A stretch of DNA of 64,000 nucleotides from Garcia nutans (lineage: Eukaryota > Streptophyta > Magnoliopsida > Malpighiales > Euphorbiaceae): assembly GCA_947685225.1 (NCBI GenBank), contig CANTUV010000033.1, positions 51,251,001 to 51,315,000 on the forward strand, read 5' to 3'. Shown here piece after piece: positions 1-13,000 of this stretch. Positions within the stretch are counted from its first letter, which is position 1, and every line of letters begins with the position of its first letter. The notes beneath the pieces are model-generated. The model ran no database searches. It was not told the origin of the DNA and worked only from the letters and a program-made list of their open reading frames with translations. A program made the translations under genes and the position numbers.

Positions 1-99
1 TACAGACAAATCTATCAAATTCCTGTAAGCACAGAACAACAAAACAAAAATCCAAACACAAATCTTCCCAGAAACAGAAAGAAAACGACAAAAAAAAAC

Positions 100-492
100 C
101 TCTTTCTGTCTGGAAACAGTGTCAAGCATATCAAGAACTTCTATATCAATCTTGACATCGTAACTTTTCATAATCTCAGGCTCTCTGAACTGAGCCAAAG
201 GAATCAAAGCTGCAAAGATTAAATTTCTCTGTTAGTCAAATCAGATAAGATAAGATCTGATCAGATCAGATAAAAAAAGAACATAATATCTATACATATA
301 TATATATATACACTTACGAGAACCATCCTTGGCCCAGTGTTGATTTCGAGATTCATCAAGAGAATTAGGATTGACATGGATGATATAAAGAGTGTCCTTT
401 CTATCAGCCAAGTTATCGATCGCCCATCTCAGAGCATTCTTGCTGCTTGGGGAAAAGTCCATGGCCACGCCTATTTTTCTATCGCCTGGCAT
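100..492 (-). CDS. Universal stress protein (UspA domain), first two coding exons, partial
   Basis: Two exons on the minus strand join in phase. Exon 1 (492-318) starts at ATG 490-492, encodes MPGDRKIGVAMDFSPSSKNA, continues through WAIDNLADRKDTLYIIHV, and ends at a GTAAGTG donor. Exon 2 (209-100) follows a TTTGCAG acceptor and encodes PLIPLAQFREPEIMKSYDV, then DIEVLDMLDTVSRQKE. This is the N-terminal half of the plant single-domain USP fold, a small alpha/beta protein related to nucleotide-binding stress proteins; physiological roles differ between members. The donor after exon 2 is GTTTTT, which is weak but lies exactly where relatives have an intron. Positions 1-99 read as intron, so the C-terminal half with the Gly-rich nucleotide-binding motif lies outside the window. 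From memory the closest Arabidopsis relative is At3g53990. Family identity is firm; the exact function is not. Confidence 0.9.
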
Positions 493-2488
493 TTTTCTTC
501 TCTCTCTCTCTCTCTCTCTCTCTGTTTCTCCGCCTTGGTTAAGCTGCTGTTGAGATGTGTATTGGGGCTCTTATTAGTGGCAAAAGAGTGTTGCGTGTAA
601 GCTTTTATTAAATTAAGAAAATAGAAATGTGTTTTGTCTTTAATTTTTGTTTTGTTTTGCCAATTTCTTACTGCTGGAATGGAAAGAAAAAAAGTGAGAG
701 CGGATGCTTTAAAGCGTAGAATGGGGAAGTGCTTATGTTGTACGCCCACTCTTACGATTTGAAAGAAGTCTCATCTGGACCGTCCACGTGTTCGTTTGCT
801 CTTAAAGTTCTTGCTTACCTTACAAGTTGCAATGGTCGGAAACAAAGTAATCCTGTAAAATTTCCAGCTATCTAAGTCTTTGTTTTTTTGAAGGAAATAA
901 TAAGAAAATTGTTATATAATGCAAGTATATTCGAATAATAAAAAATTTTAAAAATAATAATAATATATAAATTGAATAATTTTATTGAATAGGTGTATAT
1001 ATATTTTATTTAGATAAGTCATTTCTAAAATAATAGATGAAAAAAAGAATATAAATTGTATTTCTCTTTTTTTATTTGGATAACAATAAGAGAAAAAAAT
1101 TAAGATAAAAAAATTGAAATTAATTTATCTCATTTTTCTTAAATTCATCAAAACTATTTTTCACTGATTTAAAGAGAAAATGAAAGAAATAAAAAAAAAT
1201 AAAAGAGATATAAATTATAAATTTATTAATTTATTTTTAATCAATTTAAAATAATGAAGATATAATTATAAAAATAAATTTTATAAATTTTCAATTCTCT
1301 CCAACGCTAATTCGACAACTATATAAAAGAAAAGAAACAAAAAATATTTTCTTTTTATTTTTTATTTTTCTTTCTTTATTTCTATTCTTTTCCATGCACT
1401 TTTAAAAAACCAAATATAGGCTAAAAAAATAAATTATATATATATATATTAAAAATGCTACCAAAAAATAATAAATTTTCATTTAAACCATCTTTATTTT
1501 TTTTTTCTAATTTTATCCTCTTTTCTATTTTCTTTAATTTTTATTTTTTTCACCTCATTTTCTATGGCACACATACACAACCATATGAATGGTAAAAGAT
1601 AAATATACTGTTGCCCTTTCTTTATATATACAGTTGTCCTTTTTTTTACCTCCTTCTTTTTATTTTTTATTTTTTTGTTCTTTATTTTTCTTTTATTTGT
1701 CGCTTTTCATTTTTTTTATGTTCTTCACATTTTTTATTATTTATTATTTTTTTATCTTTATTTTTATTAATTGAAATAAATAAACAAATAATTTAAACAT
1801 AGTCTTTTTTATTTTTTTAGTGAATATTATGAATTATAATTTTCTAAAATGATGATATTTTAATTTTTTATTTTAATTTTACTTTTTTTTAATTTTAAAA
1901 TTAATAATTTTAAAATAATTAGTTTATTAATTATAATTGGTTTTAAAGTTTTATATTATTTTAATTTATTTTTAATATTTTTTTCATTTAAAAATATTTT
2001 TTATTGCACTAACTTAATTTAAATTTCAATACATTTATTTTTCTATCACTTTACGTTTGTTATATGTTAACGTACTTTTTATATAAAATTCAGATAATAG
2101 TAATTTTAATTTATCTATATAATATATTCTTAATTTTTAAATAGATTAATATAGTTGTTAATTTTTAGTATATATAATAAAGAATATATAAAAATAATAA
2201 ATATATAGAAATGTAAATAAAATAGAAAAATTTACACACAAATTAATAATTTTGGATTAAATAACTGAATAATGTATTAATTTTTTATTATTTTTAAATA
2301 ATATTTAATATTGTAGATAATATTAATAATAAATTACAAATATATTTCTATTTCTATATACTATTGATCACTATATTTTATATTTGTTTTTTGCTTATTC
2401 GACAGTCGGTGTATGAAATATTCTGTGAGATTGATTAGTGACCTTATGAGCTGCATTTGTGATTTTTCAGACTTCTTATATTAAGGAC
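493..2488. other. USP upstream region, then AT-rich intergenic DNA
   Basis: Positions 493 to about 880 are less AT-rich than what follows and hold the USP leader and promoter, including CCACGTGT near 784, a G-box core (CACGTG). From 890 to 2400 the DNA is strongly AT-rich with homopolymer tracts. Short ORFs there (for example 1589-1796) are low-complexity F/L/I/Y runs and not credible genes. Confidence 0.6.
499..523. repeat. (CT)n microsatellite in the USP 5' leader
   Basis: About 12 CT units, read as GA on the USP coding strand, begin a few bases upstream of the USP start codon. CT/GA tracts are common in plant 5' leaders and core promoters. It may vary in length between individuals. Confidence 0.9.
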
Positions 2489-2954
2489 TAGTGGCGGAAC
2501 TAGGAATTTTTCGAGGGGAGGTCAAAATTTTCCGGTGCGGTGAGGGGCTGTGGTGCGGCTGGCTGTGGTGCTGCTGCTGGCAGTGGAAGGGGGAGATGCT
2601 GAGACAGGGAGAGGGGGCAGAAACTGAAGAAGAAGGAGGAAGAGCTGCGTTTTAATGCAGCCCTTTTATTTTTTTGAACCGGTCCAAGCGAAACTGCGTA
2701 GTTTCGCTTGGGCCGGTTTATTTTTTTTTTATTAAACCCCTGGCGAAACGACGACGTCGTTTCGCCAGGGACTATTTTATAAAAAAAAATTTAAATTGCA
2801 GTGAGGGGTTCGTCTATCCCTCGCTGCATTTTGCTCTGAAACTCAGCGGGGGCTGAGTTTCAGAGCATGGGCCGACGAGCAGTATTCTCCACGTCTGGAG
2901 GCCGGTGAGGGGGATCGTGTGACCCCCCACAATTCCATGGTCATTCTGCCGCTG
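2489..2954. mobile_element. hAT-like non-autonomous element, 466 bp, GC-rich
   Basis: It is flanked by 8-bp near-duplications TTAAGGAC (2481-2488) and TTAAGAAC (2955-2962). The ends are inverted: TAGTGGCGGAACTAGG at the left, and TTCTGCCGCTG at the right, which complements to CAGCGGCAGAA. An 8-bp TSD with (C/T)AGTGGCGG ends fits the hAT superfamily. There is no transposase ORF. The interior is far more GC-rich than its surroundings and contains four successive hairpins. A relative with the same end motif lies at 47988-48274. Confidence 0.75.
2677..2867. repeat. Four consecutive palindromes inside the hAT-like element
   Basis: Hairpin 1 (2677-2718): 19-nt arms with one mismatch around GCGT. 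Hairpin 2 (2738-2770): perfect 16-nt arms CCCTGGCGAAACGACG around a single A. Hairpin 3 (2798-2827): 10-nt arms with one mismatch. Hairpin 4 (2832-2867): perfect 16-nt arms TGCTCTGAAACTCAGC around GGGG. Together they fill almost 200 bp with strong stem-loop potential on either strand. Confidence 0.9.
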
Positions 2955-3314
2955 TTAAGAACGAATAAATCAAATCCTTGATATAAAATCGAAAAAATCC
3001 AACCCAGCAACTACATGTGATGGAATATAATTAAACAGTATGTTACATATACATAATAATGATTCTTAAACAAAAATAATATTAAAAAAATAAAATTTTA
3101 AAATATTTTAATTTTATTTTACGATAATAATAATGATTATTGTTATTTCAATGCAACACAGATATATATTAGAAATGTTGGTACATGTTGTTTTCCTTCT
3201 TGCTCTGTGTATAGCAATTTGAAGATCAGATCATTACTCTGTGGTTTCTATCATTAGAATTTCAAGCGGAAAAAAATTGACAGAGTAATTCATTTTAGAG
3301 AAGAAAGACAATAC

Positions 3315-3693
3315 TGTTGGGAATGTGAATCTCACGTCGGTAAGGAATGAGCAGCTCCAGTCACTTATAAGACTGGCTCATACTGTCAACTCAGATTTTC
3401 AGGATGAGTTAGGCCCAGTTCTAATATGGTATCAGAGCAATTAATGCCCAAACGGGTTAGATCTTGAGCTAAATTCCTACATGACCGAATCTGATGAAGA
3501 GATGTCAGTCGGTCGGCCCAAACGGATTTGTGTTAGCGAGTGTCAATCGAAAGGTTCGGTTGCACTTGAGGGGGATGTTGGGAATGTGAATCCCACATCG
3601 GTAAGGAATGAGCAGCTCCAGTCACTTATAAGACTGAATAATTTTTTTCTTATTAACTCAAATTTTAAGTGTGAATTAGGCTCAACTCTAATA
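3315..3693 (+). mobile_element. TRIM (terminal-repeat retrotransposon in miniature), 379 bp
   Basis: Two direct repeats of 112 and 118 bp (3315-3426 and 3576-3693) start TGTTGGGAATGTGAATC and end TCTAATA. They enclose a 149-bp interior. The 5' repeat is followed directly by TGGTATCAGAGC (3427-3438), the primer-binding site for initiator Met tRNA. The 3' repeat is preceded by the purine tract GAGGGGGA (3568-3575). The 5-bp TSD AATAC is intact on both sides (3310-3314 and 3694-3698). The LTRs are TG...TA rather than TG...CA. It has no coding capacity; the open frame from 3481 is incidental. Mobilisation would need proteins from another LTR element. Confidence 0.93.
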
Positions 3694-4830
3694 AATACTA
3701 TTTATAATAATAATAATAATAATATTGACAGCAATAAACAGAAAAAAAAAAGGAATACAAAAGGACAACTATAATTAGTCGGCGCGAAATTGTCTGGAAA
3801 CATCCTGTGTCCAATCTCAGTACATATTAATGGGTATATGTACATGCAAACACAGGTTGGGCTCTGTGGCCCATTGCCATTATTAAGGGAATGAAATCAA
3901 CAGAAAGAGAAATAATAATTACTTACTAACAGAGACAACAAGAACAGTACCAACCGTGAAAATGAAATCATCCATTGACCCTGTACGGATGCTTTTGAAT
4001 TTTGAACATCTAATGATGGGTATGGAAATGCTTGAGCATGACCCATCAACAAATATAGCATATCAATTAGGCAAAGTACCACTTTTTTGTTTTGAAATTT
4101 TGGAATTTAGAAATATTGATTTTTGCTCAAAATATTTAATTAATTTGATTTGCACATTATACTGTCCCACTTGAAAACTAAAAAATCAAAACCAAAACCT
4201 CCAAATAGTATCATTTTTTTTCAAAAGATTAACAAATAATTTCAATTAAATTATCCTCCACAAATATTTTGATAATCGGATTCATTATACCAATCAAACT
4301 AATTGAATTAAGAACACCTTTGGCGAATAAGTTATTTCAATTCATTCATATTTTATTCATCAGTTTAATTTAATTATATATATATATTTCACTTTACAGC
4401 CAATGTGAACTAATTTCAATTTTTATTAGTCTATCAATTATTGATGAAAGTTGATTCATCAGGTACCTGCAATATTAAGAGGAAAGAGTTATGGAAATGG
4501 GCGTAGGAGGTGTTTTTTGCGATCCCACTCCAAGAGGAATTTATGATATTTGAAAGACAATATAAAGGTATTGAAATTAAAAATGAATATTCAGATCCTT
4601 TACCCTAAAGTGTATATATTCATTTGTAAGAATGAGTATATTTCTTGGAAGCTTCTATCACCTTCTTATGCTAAACATTTCTTATAAATGGATTAAGAGG
4701 CAATTTGAAAACTCATTCGTTAGCTCTAGCTTTTAAATTTTATGTTGGTTTCTTAATTTGAAATGCGGTCCCTGTATTTTTTTTTTCTCATCAGTCACTT
4801 TTGGTTTTAAAAAAAATTGGTTTAAAAAAA

Positions 4831-5690
4831 AAATTACACTGTATACTTACTTTTGTTTTTTGCTGTTCAAAAGAGTGCACCGGGCCAAAAAAAATTTTGA
4901 ATCCACAAAAAACACGCTATTTTTTTTTTCTGCGTTTTTTTTATTTAATTTTTTTAATATCATATTCTCAATACATACATAATATATATAAAATATACAC
5001 AAAATAAAATAAATAATATCTACTACATCTACTAAACATCTACTAAATATCTACATAATATTTTAATATTTATTTAATTTTATTTATTTAATTTTTTATT
5101 CTTATAACATTCACACAACTTTTACATAAAATATACACAACTTGGACAATAAATATATAACATATACAAAATATCTACTCAATATATATAAAATATATAT
5201 CAAATATCTACATAATATTTATATAGCGAAATTAATTTTTTAACTTTATTTTTACATGTATAATATAATTTTTTTAAAAAAATAAAATTAATAGTTTTTA
5301 TTAATATATTTTTATATATTTTATTTTTTATATTTTTTGAGTATTTTTTTGTTATTTTTAATCAAAATTAAAAATTTTTCTTTACAAAAATTAATAAATT
5401 TTATATTTTAAAAAATAATTTAAAATATTAATTTTTATTATTTTATTATAATATTTTTATTAAATAGTGAAGTTTGAAAAAAATTAAAATACAATATTGA
5501 TTGTAGCGAGAAATATATATTTAAAAAAAATTATTTTAGTAAAAAATGAAGAATGTATAAAAATTTTACTTTAATTTTTTATAAATGTATAAATATTTTT
5601 ACTTTTTATAATAATTCTAAAAGAAATTTTTATTTTTTAAAAAAAATTATAAATATCTCGAAAAAAGAAAAAAATCTTAATTATTTTTTC
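4831..5690 (-). repeat. AT-rich unclassified repeat family, copy on minus strand
   Basis: Read as reverse complement, this stretch matches 45815-46660 and 50965-51817 along most of its length. Shared landmarks in order are: a tract like TTTACTAAAATAAT with polyT; TCACTACAATCAATATT; TTATGTAAAAGTTGTGTGAA; a conserved GTGCAC near one end; and a terminal GTGTAATT. There is no coding potential. It is probably a long non-autonomous DNA element, but its class is unknown. Confidence 0.6.
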
Positions 5691-7612
5691 TTTTCCAAAC
5701 AACCTAAGGAAAAAAATATATCCTCTTCCACCTCAACTAGAGGACGAGCAGGGGAAAATAAGGGGCCAAGAAATGTGGCGAGGCCGTCATAAAAATTATA
5801 AAAATAATATCCTCCGTTGTTTTTATAAAATTTTTTATTTTTATATTAAAGATATTTTAATTATTTTATTATAAATTAATTATAAATTATATAAAATTTA
5901 TAAATTCATTATAAACTCATGATAAAATTATTATAAACTCGTTATAAATTCTTTATAAACTAATAAAAATATAATATTTTGATAAATATTTTATAAATTT
6001 TGATATTTAAAATTATTTTTAATTTCTCTTATATTTTTGCCAAAACTTATGAAATTGTTCGTCTGTGGAGTTGGTTGATACATAGTCTTTTCTAGGCTTA
6101 TCTTTCAGAACAAAGCCCACCCAAGACCTGAGCCCAATAATTACCCCAAACAAATCTAAAACCAAATTATAATTTCTTAATAGTTGGAAATGGCAATTGA
6201 CAAAATTAGACGGACTCATATTCATACATATTCAGACTTCCTTATTATTATTTTGAACCAGAAGCTTATAATTATTATTTATACAAAATCCTATATACAG
6301 ATTCTCGGAACACGAGAATAAAGTCAAGTCGTACTTGACTTTCTAGTTTTTCCATTAAGTTTATGGAACTTAACACAACAGTCGTCAACATGTTTAAATA
6401 GAGGTGAAGAAGAAGAAGGGTATTAGATTTAGCTTTGATGACAGTATTTTGTGCTGGCTGATGTTTGCATTTGCTTGCATATTGTGATTTGGTTTATCAT
6501 TGATTATTGTGATTACTGAAATTTTAATTAATGTTGTCGTTAGTAAAATCTTAAACCTAATAATTGTACTTGTATTCGGTAACAAACTTTGATCCGGACC
6601 CCACCCAACCCATGTTACTTGAGACAGTGTGACTCACAATTTGATTCATATTTTATTTTAATCTATAACTATAAAATAAGTCATTAAGCTATTAATATGG
6701 TAAGCACTTGAAAAGAAGTGACAATTCCATATTTTTATTATAGCGAAGGAAAGGGGTGCAGATGGTCAAAGTTCTGCTCTAAAGAATCTCCCAAATTTAA
6801 ATACAAAATTTAATTACATATTATTTCCTCAAAAAATAAAGAAAAAGAAACGACAGGCATTGGACACAAGGTCACAGAACCCTAGTGCTGTTCCGCAAAT
6901 CAAGGTGACATGTTCCTCGATATTCTCTTCCTCCCATGCTCCGATCTCTTTTTTTTTTTGAGTTTTAACGATCATTTATTTGATACTCTTTTTCTTTCGC
7001 TTTTCGCTTTGAGCGCCATATAAAAATAATATATATAAATTAAAAACTAATTATTTTTTATAAAATTTATAAAAATTTTATTATAATAAAAATATTATAT
7101 AAATTAAATTAATTTAAATTAAAATATTAAAACATCATTTATATTACAAAAATATCTATACTAACTTTATATTTACTATTAAAAATAATTAGAGTGAATA
7201 TACTATTAAAATAATTATTTTTTTAATATAATTAATATATAAAATACTTTTAATTCAAATCAATTTAATCAATTTAATATTACTCTTGTTATAATTTATC
7301 TAAATAATACTTAAAATATAATATTTTATTATAAAAATAATCATTTTTTTCAATAATTATCCTTTTTTTTATTAGTAAATAATAATATTAAAAATTTTTA
7401 ATTAATACTCCCTTAAATTTTTATAAACAATATTTAAAATAAAATAAAATTTTTTTATATAACACTTAAAATAAAATTAATAAGATAATATAATTTTATA
7501 CAATTTAAAAGATTATTTTTTATTTGCAAATTGAACAGTATAGTTCTCTTCTTATAATAATTGATTATAGAGAGTGATAATCAATTATAGAGTGGATGGT
7601 GCAGCTGGTGTC

Positions 7613-8560
7613 CATCCTGCGCCATTCGTTGCTCTCAAAACGGCGGTCTTCAGTTAGCGAGAAGTGTTTTGGCACTATTTAGGGTTTATAAAGAGCATTT
7701 AAACTATCCACATGTACCAAAATCTCTATATTTTCGCCGTCGAATGAAAACAATTGATTATAAGCTTCTGCTAAATATAAACAGCAAAGAGTCAACCTGA
7801 CTCTATATGGACTTTTTTTTTGGGGCAAAATATATATCCGGATTTTGGAGCTTTTAATTAGGATTATAATCAAGTGAAATTTTTAAAAAATTAAACTTTG
7901 CTCAATAAAAAAATAGTCAAGTTTGAGTCCAATCTTAAATTTGGTTTGAATCCAGCTCGAATGTATGTTGATTCAGCCATTATATATTTCGAACTTAATA
8001 AATTTATTTTAATTTCTAATTTTTTTTTATTTTTTTAGAGTATAATATTAAAATTAACAATATTTTTATAAAAATTGAATAATATAATTATTTTATATTA
8101 TTTAATTTATTTATCACATATAATATATATTAATAAATTATATAAATTAAATTAGTTAAATAATTAATATATTTAAATACATAGTTTAATATATAAATAA
8201 AATTATGTATATTTTTAATTTAATATAATAAATAATTTAATTTGTGAGTTTAATTTATAAATTTTTTAAATTAGTTAATTTGTGAGCCTAATAAATTGAA
8301 TATCTTTTAATTTTAACTTGATTTACTTAAAAACTAAACCGTTCGAACTCGAATATGTATAAACTTTCACCGCAACGTGATCTTAAAATGGCGCTATTCG
8401 TTATTCTTAGAACGACGAGCTTATGTTAGTGAGAATCGTTTACTGTTTAGGATTTGTTGGGAGCATTTAAACTAATCCCTCTATTTTTGTCATCGAATGA
8501 AAACAATTAAAAAGCTTCTACCAAATATAAACTGTGAAGACTCGACAGTGAGAATATATA
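7613..8560. repeat. Diverged direct duplication, two copies about 0.75 kb apart
   Basis: Segment 7613-7815 and segment 8372-8560 share an ordered series of blocks: a CCATTCGTT / CTATTCGTT start, TTAGCGAGAA / TTAGTGAGAA, GAGCATTTAAACTA, ATCGAATGAAAACAATT-type sequence, and AAGCTTCTGCTAAATATAAAC / AAGCTTCTACCAAATATAAAC. The copies differ at many sites, so the duplication is old. No reading frame is kept. Confidence 0.6.
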
Positions 8561-9681
8561 TATATATATATATATATATAGAAGTTCAAAGAAAAAATTT
8601 TATATGGATTGGATGTTTATTTATTCAAGAAAATTGAAATTAAATAAAATAGTTTTAATAAAAAAAAGTACTCAATTCATTCTGTTAAAATTATTATTTT
8701 TATAAATATATATATATATTTAAAATTATTAATTAAAAAATTAATTAAATTTTATAATTATATTGGTATTATTAATAACTTAATTAATAAAGTAAAAATT
8801 TAATGTTAATAAATTAATAGAAGATATTTTAATTAATTTAAAATGATTTTATATAATTTTTATAAAATTTAATTATTTTTTAATACGTATGTATAAATTA
8901 AATGGATGATGTTATAGAGTGGGATGGAATGAGTATTTATTTGGACTTTGAAGGCTGCTGATTATACAATATTATCTAATTAACTATGAAATTTATTTAA
9001 TTAAATATGTAATTATTAACTTCCACTTAAATAAATTAGTTTTAGTGATTCACACAAATTAATAAATTTAAAATTCATTTAACATTTATATCAATTTAAT
9101 TTAAATATAACAAAATTAAAAGAACTTATTGGCTATCATTTAAAAATTCTATCAATTTAATTTAAATAACAAAAAATTTAAAAGAACTCATTTGATATCA
9201 ATGAATTTTAAATTTATTTTTACACATGATAAAAATAAAAATTCATGTAGTATTTCGTTATAATATTCTAAGTGAAAATTCAGTACACTCCAGCGAGTAT
9301 TCGCCTTGCTATAATATTTAGGTGTTTAAAGTTATTTAATAATATCTTTTTATAAATCAAAATTTTAATTTGCAAGTTTTTACTCCACAAAACAAATGAA
9401 TATTTTACATTTGAGTTCATTAAATATCAGCTTCATACTACTTTGGTCTTAAATTTTTTAAATATAATGAATAATATAAATTATTATAAAAAAAATCTCA
9501 CAATTCTTATCTTATTATTAAATAAAAAAATAATTTATGAGTGACCTTTTTTTTGAAGGATTATTAGTGACCTTAATTAGCAAGGAGTTATGTCATATAA
9601 TAATATATACACAAAAATAGTAGTATTATATTTAAATCTCATGCAGAAACAAATTCGCAGACCCTGAAACACAATTACTCC

Positions 9682-10011
9682 TAACAAACTTGATCAGGTT
9701 GAAGAATTATTATTAACAGAGTAAGAATGTAAAAAATAAACAATCTTGATTTTCAACAACATTTTTTACATTACATCGGTTGGCTATTTATAGCCTAAGC
9801 TTACACTACGGAATTGAAATTACAATCTAATTTAGTATATAAAGTTTGTACCAGCTACAATTGATTCAGAGACTAGAAGCTTCCTTCCATAAATGATTTC
9901 TGTTTATCATCTTCTGTTTAGAAGAGAAGGAAGAAAAAGAACACGTGACTCCCTCATGTACTCCTATAAGTAATGCGACGCCGTATAGTTCTCAAGACTC
10001 TTGCTCCTTTA
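9682..10011 (-). repeat. 3' LTR of the copia element
   Basis: A 330-bp repeat matches 13650-13971 at roughly 94 percent, by a hand count of about 20 substitutions plus two indels, the larger about 8 bp. On the coding strand it begins TAAAGGAGCAAGAG and ends GTTTGTTA. Confidence 0.92.
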
Positions 10012-13000
10012 CCCCCCACAAGCTGGAGACATAGGATTGAAAAGTCCCAGCTTGAGAATGAAATGTGAAAAGAGATGCGGATGAAGAGGTTTTGTGAAGA
10101 TATCAGCCAGTTGATCTTAAGATTTGATGGAGAGAAGATGAATAAACCCTTTTTGAGCTTGTTCCCGTACAATGTGACAATCGAGTTCAATATGTTTAGT
10201 TCTCTCATGAAAAGTAGGATTAGCTGCTATGTGAATAGCAGATTTGTTATCACAATAAACAGCAATGGGCCTGGAAATGGGGATCTGAAAATCATTCATC
10301 AAGTAAGATATCCATTGTAACTCACATGCAAGTGCTGCCAAGGCTCTATATTCTACTTCAGCTGATGATCTGGAAACAGTTGATTGTTTCTTCGATCTCC
10401 AACAAATTAATGAATCTCCAAGGTACACTGAATATCCAGTAATTGACTTCCTACTGTCAAGACAACCTGCCCAATCACTGTCATAAAAAGCTTTAAGAAT
10501 TGTTTTTGAATGTGCATGAAAAAATAGTCCCAGACTTGGAGCAGATTTGACATATCTCAGCAACCTGTGTGCAGCCTGGAAATGAGCAGTGGTTGGCTTT
10601 GCCACAAATTGACTCAATTGATTTACTGCAAATGTAAGATCAGGTCTTGTTGTGGTCAAGTAGAGTAATTTGCCAATTAATATTCTGTATGCAGAACTAT
10701 CTTCAAGTAATTCACCTTCTGAGCTCAGTTTAGTATTATAATCAAGTGGTGTAGAACAAGGTTTAGCTCCTAGGTAACCATTATCTGTAAGTATTTCTAG
10801 GGCATACTTCCTCTGACCAATGTAAATTCCAGTTACATTTCTTGCTATTTCCAATCCCAGAAAGAACTTTAGCTTGCCTAAATCCTTGATCTTGAATTTG
10901 GCATCTGGTAATGATTTAATTCTCTTGATCTCTGCAGCATCATTACCAGAGAGTATAATGTCATCAACATAGACCAATAAAGCTGTGAAACTTTGATTTT
11001 GTTTACATGTAAATAAGGAATAGTCAGCATGTGATTGAACATAACCATGCTGTAATAAGAAAGAGGTTAATTTGCAAAACCATTGTCTGCTGGCCTGCTT
11101 AAGACCATATAGACTTTTCTTGAGCTTGCAGACTTTGCCAACAGGAATATTCATTCCTGAAGGTGGAGACATGTAAACTTCCTCCATTAAATCTCCATGT
11201 AAAAAAAAGCATTGTTGGCATCTAACTGCTGTAGATGCCAATTATTACTAGAAGCCAAAGCTAATAGTAATCTTATAGTTGTCATTTTTGCGACAGGAGA
11301 AAATGTTTCCATGTAGTCCAGTCCTTCAACTTGAGTGTAGCCCTTGGCTACAAGCCTTGCTTTGTACCTTTCAATGGTGCCATCTGACTTAAGTTTGATC
11401 CTGTAGACCCATTTGCATCCCACTGTTGACTTATCTGGAGGTAAAGGAACAAGATCCCATGTCTGATTGTCTTCCAATGCCTTTATTTCTTTAGCCATAG
11501 CTTCTTGCCATTCAGGTAGTTTGCTTGCCTCCTTATAGGTCTTTGGTTCCTGTAATTGAGTGACTTGACATATAAAATGTTTGTAAGATGGATTTAATGA
11601 ATCATATGTCAAAACAATTGACAATTGATGCTGAGTAGTAGCATGCTTTGTTGAAACTGCATTACAGACATAGTCATTAAGATAAGAAGGTGGATTTCTG
11701 GACCGTTGTGGTCTTGTAATGAGCTGTTGTTGTACAGGAATCCCAGGAGTAGATGATGTTGATTGTACTGCTTTTGCATCAGTTGGCACTTGTTCTGGAT
11801 AATCAAAAGCTGCAGCATTTGTAAGTACTTGATCTTCTGGTGGAAAAGAATCATTTTGTACACTGGATTCTAATTGCAGAAAAGGAAAATATTGTTCATA
11901 GAAAACAACATTCCTGGACACTGTGATTTCTCTGGTTGAAAGATCCATGACTATATATCCTTTTGTTCCAGGTCTGAAGCCCAGGAATATGCATCTCCTT
12001 GCTCTTGGACTAAGTTTTGTCCTATGAGCCTGCAGAGTAGATACAAAACATAGACAGCCAAATACTTTGAGAGCACTATAATCAGGTAATTTTTGGAACA
12101 ACTTTTGATAAGGAGACTGATTATCTAGAACTGGAGTTGGAGTTCTATTAATTAAATGAGCTGCATGTGATACAGCATAGTTCCAAAAATCTTTTGGGAG
12201 AGCTGATTGAAAGAGCAAAGCTCTTGTTATGTTGAGAAGATGTTGATGTTTTCTCTCAACAACTGAATTTTGCTCAGGTGTTTCTGGACATGATGTCTGA
12301 TGCTCAATACCATGTTCTGCATAAAACTTTGTTAGTTTAAACTCCAATCCATTGTTAGTCCTCACTTTTCGTACTTTAGTTTGGAACTGAGTGTAGACAA
12401 AATTAATAAATGCCTGGACTTGAAAACTGATTTCTGCACCCAAACATTTCTTGAAAAATCATCAACAACTGTCATGAAATATTTATGTCCAGCAATAGAT
12501 ACTTGAGCAATTGGTCCCCAAATGTCAATATGTATCAATTCAAAAGGTACAGTAGTTGGATCTATATCTTGCTTGATAGCCAAACTGCCTTGGTCTGTAA
12601 CCCCTTACTAGCATGATTCTTGGCTCATGATTTGAAGTATAACTCTGCTCTCTCTCCTGTTGAATCACCGTAGAGAAAACATTATTTATGTCAGGCAAAG
12701 GATTCTGAATCATAATTTGAGACTTTACCACAATGTATCTATCATTAAGACCCCTGAGAAACTTATAAACTCTTTCATTCTCAAGATACTCTCTCAGTTT
12801 AGTCACAACTCCACGACAATACTGTGGTGTACATTCACAACTAGGCAAAGGCCTCAGCACCATTAACTCATCCCACATTATTTTCATATGTGTAAAGTAA
12901 TCATTTACAGAAAGCTCTCCTTGCTTAAAACTAGCAATCTCCTCAATCAGATCAGCAATCCTTGGCTGGTTAGGTTGAGAAAACCTATCCTTAAGGTCCT

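Larger units (their letters stand above)
3699..9676. other. Gene-free AT-rich intergenic DNA
   Basis: No credible coding sequence is visible. It holds the AT-rich repeat at 4831-5690, a diverged direct duplication (7613-7815 and 8372-8560), a TA microsatellite near 8545-8580 and many homopolymer runs. Short less AT-rich patches at 3780-4080, 6030-6230 and 6850-6960 show no recognisable protein similarity by eye. Confidence 0.5.

Noticed and set aside
1589..1796. Two short overlapping frames rich in Phe, Leu and Ile
   Set aside because: They are translations of T-rich low-complexity DNA.
3481..3774. 97-aa open frame
   Set aside because: It crosses the interior and 3' LTR of the TRIM and ends in a simple repeat, so it is not a gene.
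10117..12443. Two long open frames of 374 and 418 aa as host genes
   Set aside because: They are the reverse transcriptase/RNase H and integrase parts of the copia element, separated by a frameshift.
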